From contig CM072148.1 of assembly GCA_036850595.1 (NCBI GenBank), positions 7,119,118-7,183,117 of the forward strand: DNA of 64,000 nucleotides, given 5' to 3'. The notes under the pieces were generated by a model. It saw nothing but the letters and a program-made list of their open reading frames with translations, made no database searches and was not told the DNA's origin. Within the stretch, counting starts at the first letter, position 1. Each line of letters starts with the position of its first letter. Positions 63,621 through 64,000 of the stretch are shown piece after piece. Position numbers and translations under genes: made by a program. The stretch comes from Rhyacichthys aspro. Its lineage: Eukaryota; Chordata; Actinopteri; Gobiiformes; Rhyacichthyidae.

Positions 63621-64000
63621 GTTATGATAATCTCTTTTGAGATCTTTGGTGAAATAAAACATTTGTAGATTGCTAGATGGTTTGTGACAACCTTGGAAAC
63701 ATGCTAGTATCTTGGTGTTTGCACTAGAAGAAAGGCTAATTCCAGTATACTTCTAAATGTTAAAACTCAAAACTTTTGCATTATATGACTTAAAATTTCT
63801 AGAGTCAACTTTTAATTGAAATAGATATGTTTTGTTGAGTCAGTCTTTTTCTGGAGAGTCCTGTGCAAGAGCAGTTATAGTAGCACAAACATTTCCAGCT
63901 GCAACAGACAAAATGGCTGCTCTACTTTGATTACCAAGACAACACAAAAGCAAGTAATCAGTGAAAAGTTAGATCTGCAGTACCAACAATGGCAATACTG

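Larger units (their letters stand above)
52692..64000. other. TET2 5' intron(s) or upstream gene desert
   Basis: Left of this region a good acceptor (T-rich tract plus GTGCAG) at 52692 shows that at least one non-coding TET2 exon lies further right, but I could not place it. The stretch has no recognised gene. It contains repeats at 54640-54840 and 55480-55672, an orphan exon candidate at 54377-54537, and CNE-like blocks at 61850-62480, 62640-62770 and 63360-63620. In human the TET2 upstream flank is a long gene-poor interval toward CXXC4. Confidence 0.5.

Noticed and set aside
1..64000. CRISPR arrays, bacterial operons, tRNA or rRNA genes, integrated viral genes
   Set aside because: No regularly spaced direct repeats, no A/B-box tRNA-like pairs, no rRNA-like segments and no viral protein motifs were seen on either strand.

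Overview
This window is vertebrate nuclear DNA, almost certainly from a ray-finned (teleost) fish. The evidence is intron-rich genes with GT-AG junctions, short introns (many of 75-900 bp), AT/CA microsatellites, teleost-type dispersed repeats, and five proteins that align along their length with vertebrate orthologues while being clearly diverged from the mammalian ones. No prokaryotic, viral or CRISPR-like gene system was seen.

Layout from left to right: (1) 1-16970, no exon recognised, probably a large 3'-side intron of GSTCD with several unusually high-complexity blocks that look like conserved non-coding elements; (2) GSTCD, minus strand, four coding exons 16971-22761, with its methyltransferase-like C-terminal half missing from the window; (3) INTS12, plus strand, 24163-26387, complete, sharing a head-to-head promoter region with GSTCD; (4) ARHGEF38, minus strand, 27136-37677, complete, 14 coding exons including an 18-nt microexon, an 81-nt in-frame mini-intron and one GC-AG intron; (5) PPA2, plus strand, 40040-42469, complete, 12 coding exons; (6) TET2, minus strand, 45481-52647, complete coding region in 9 exons; (7) 52692-64000, TET2 5' introns or upstream DNA with repeats, high-complexity blocks and one orphan splice-flanked open exon candidate.

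The order GSTCD-INTS12-ARHGEF38-PPA2-TET2, with alternating orientation, is the same as on human chromosome 4q24, so the window is a conserved synteny block. The genes do not form one pathway. They cover a Dbl-family Rho exchange factor with BAR and SH3 domains, a mitochondrial pyrophosphatase, a 5-methylcytosine dioxygenase, an Integrator subunit and a poorly understood GST/methyltransferase-like protein. Functional coupling is most likely at the level of shared promoters (GSTCD/INTS12) and tail-to-tail ends (INTS12/ARHGEF38, PPA2/TET2).

I found no convincing new gene system. The most useful second-look items are the unusual ARHGEF38 splice structures, the overlapping upstream ORF in the TET2 leader, the orphan exon candidate at 54377-54537, a 16-bp perfect-stem hairpin at 2704-2759, and the CNE-like blocks. 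All exon boundaries were read by eye from splice consensus, reading-frame phase and remembered protein families; no alignment or database search was run.
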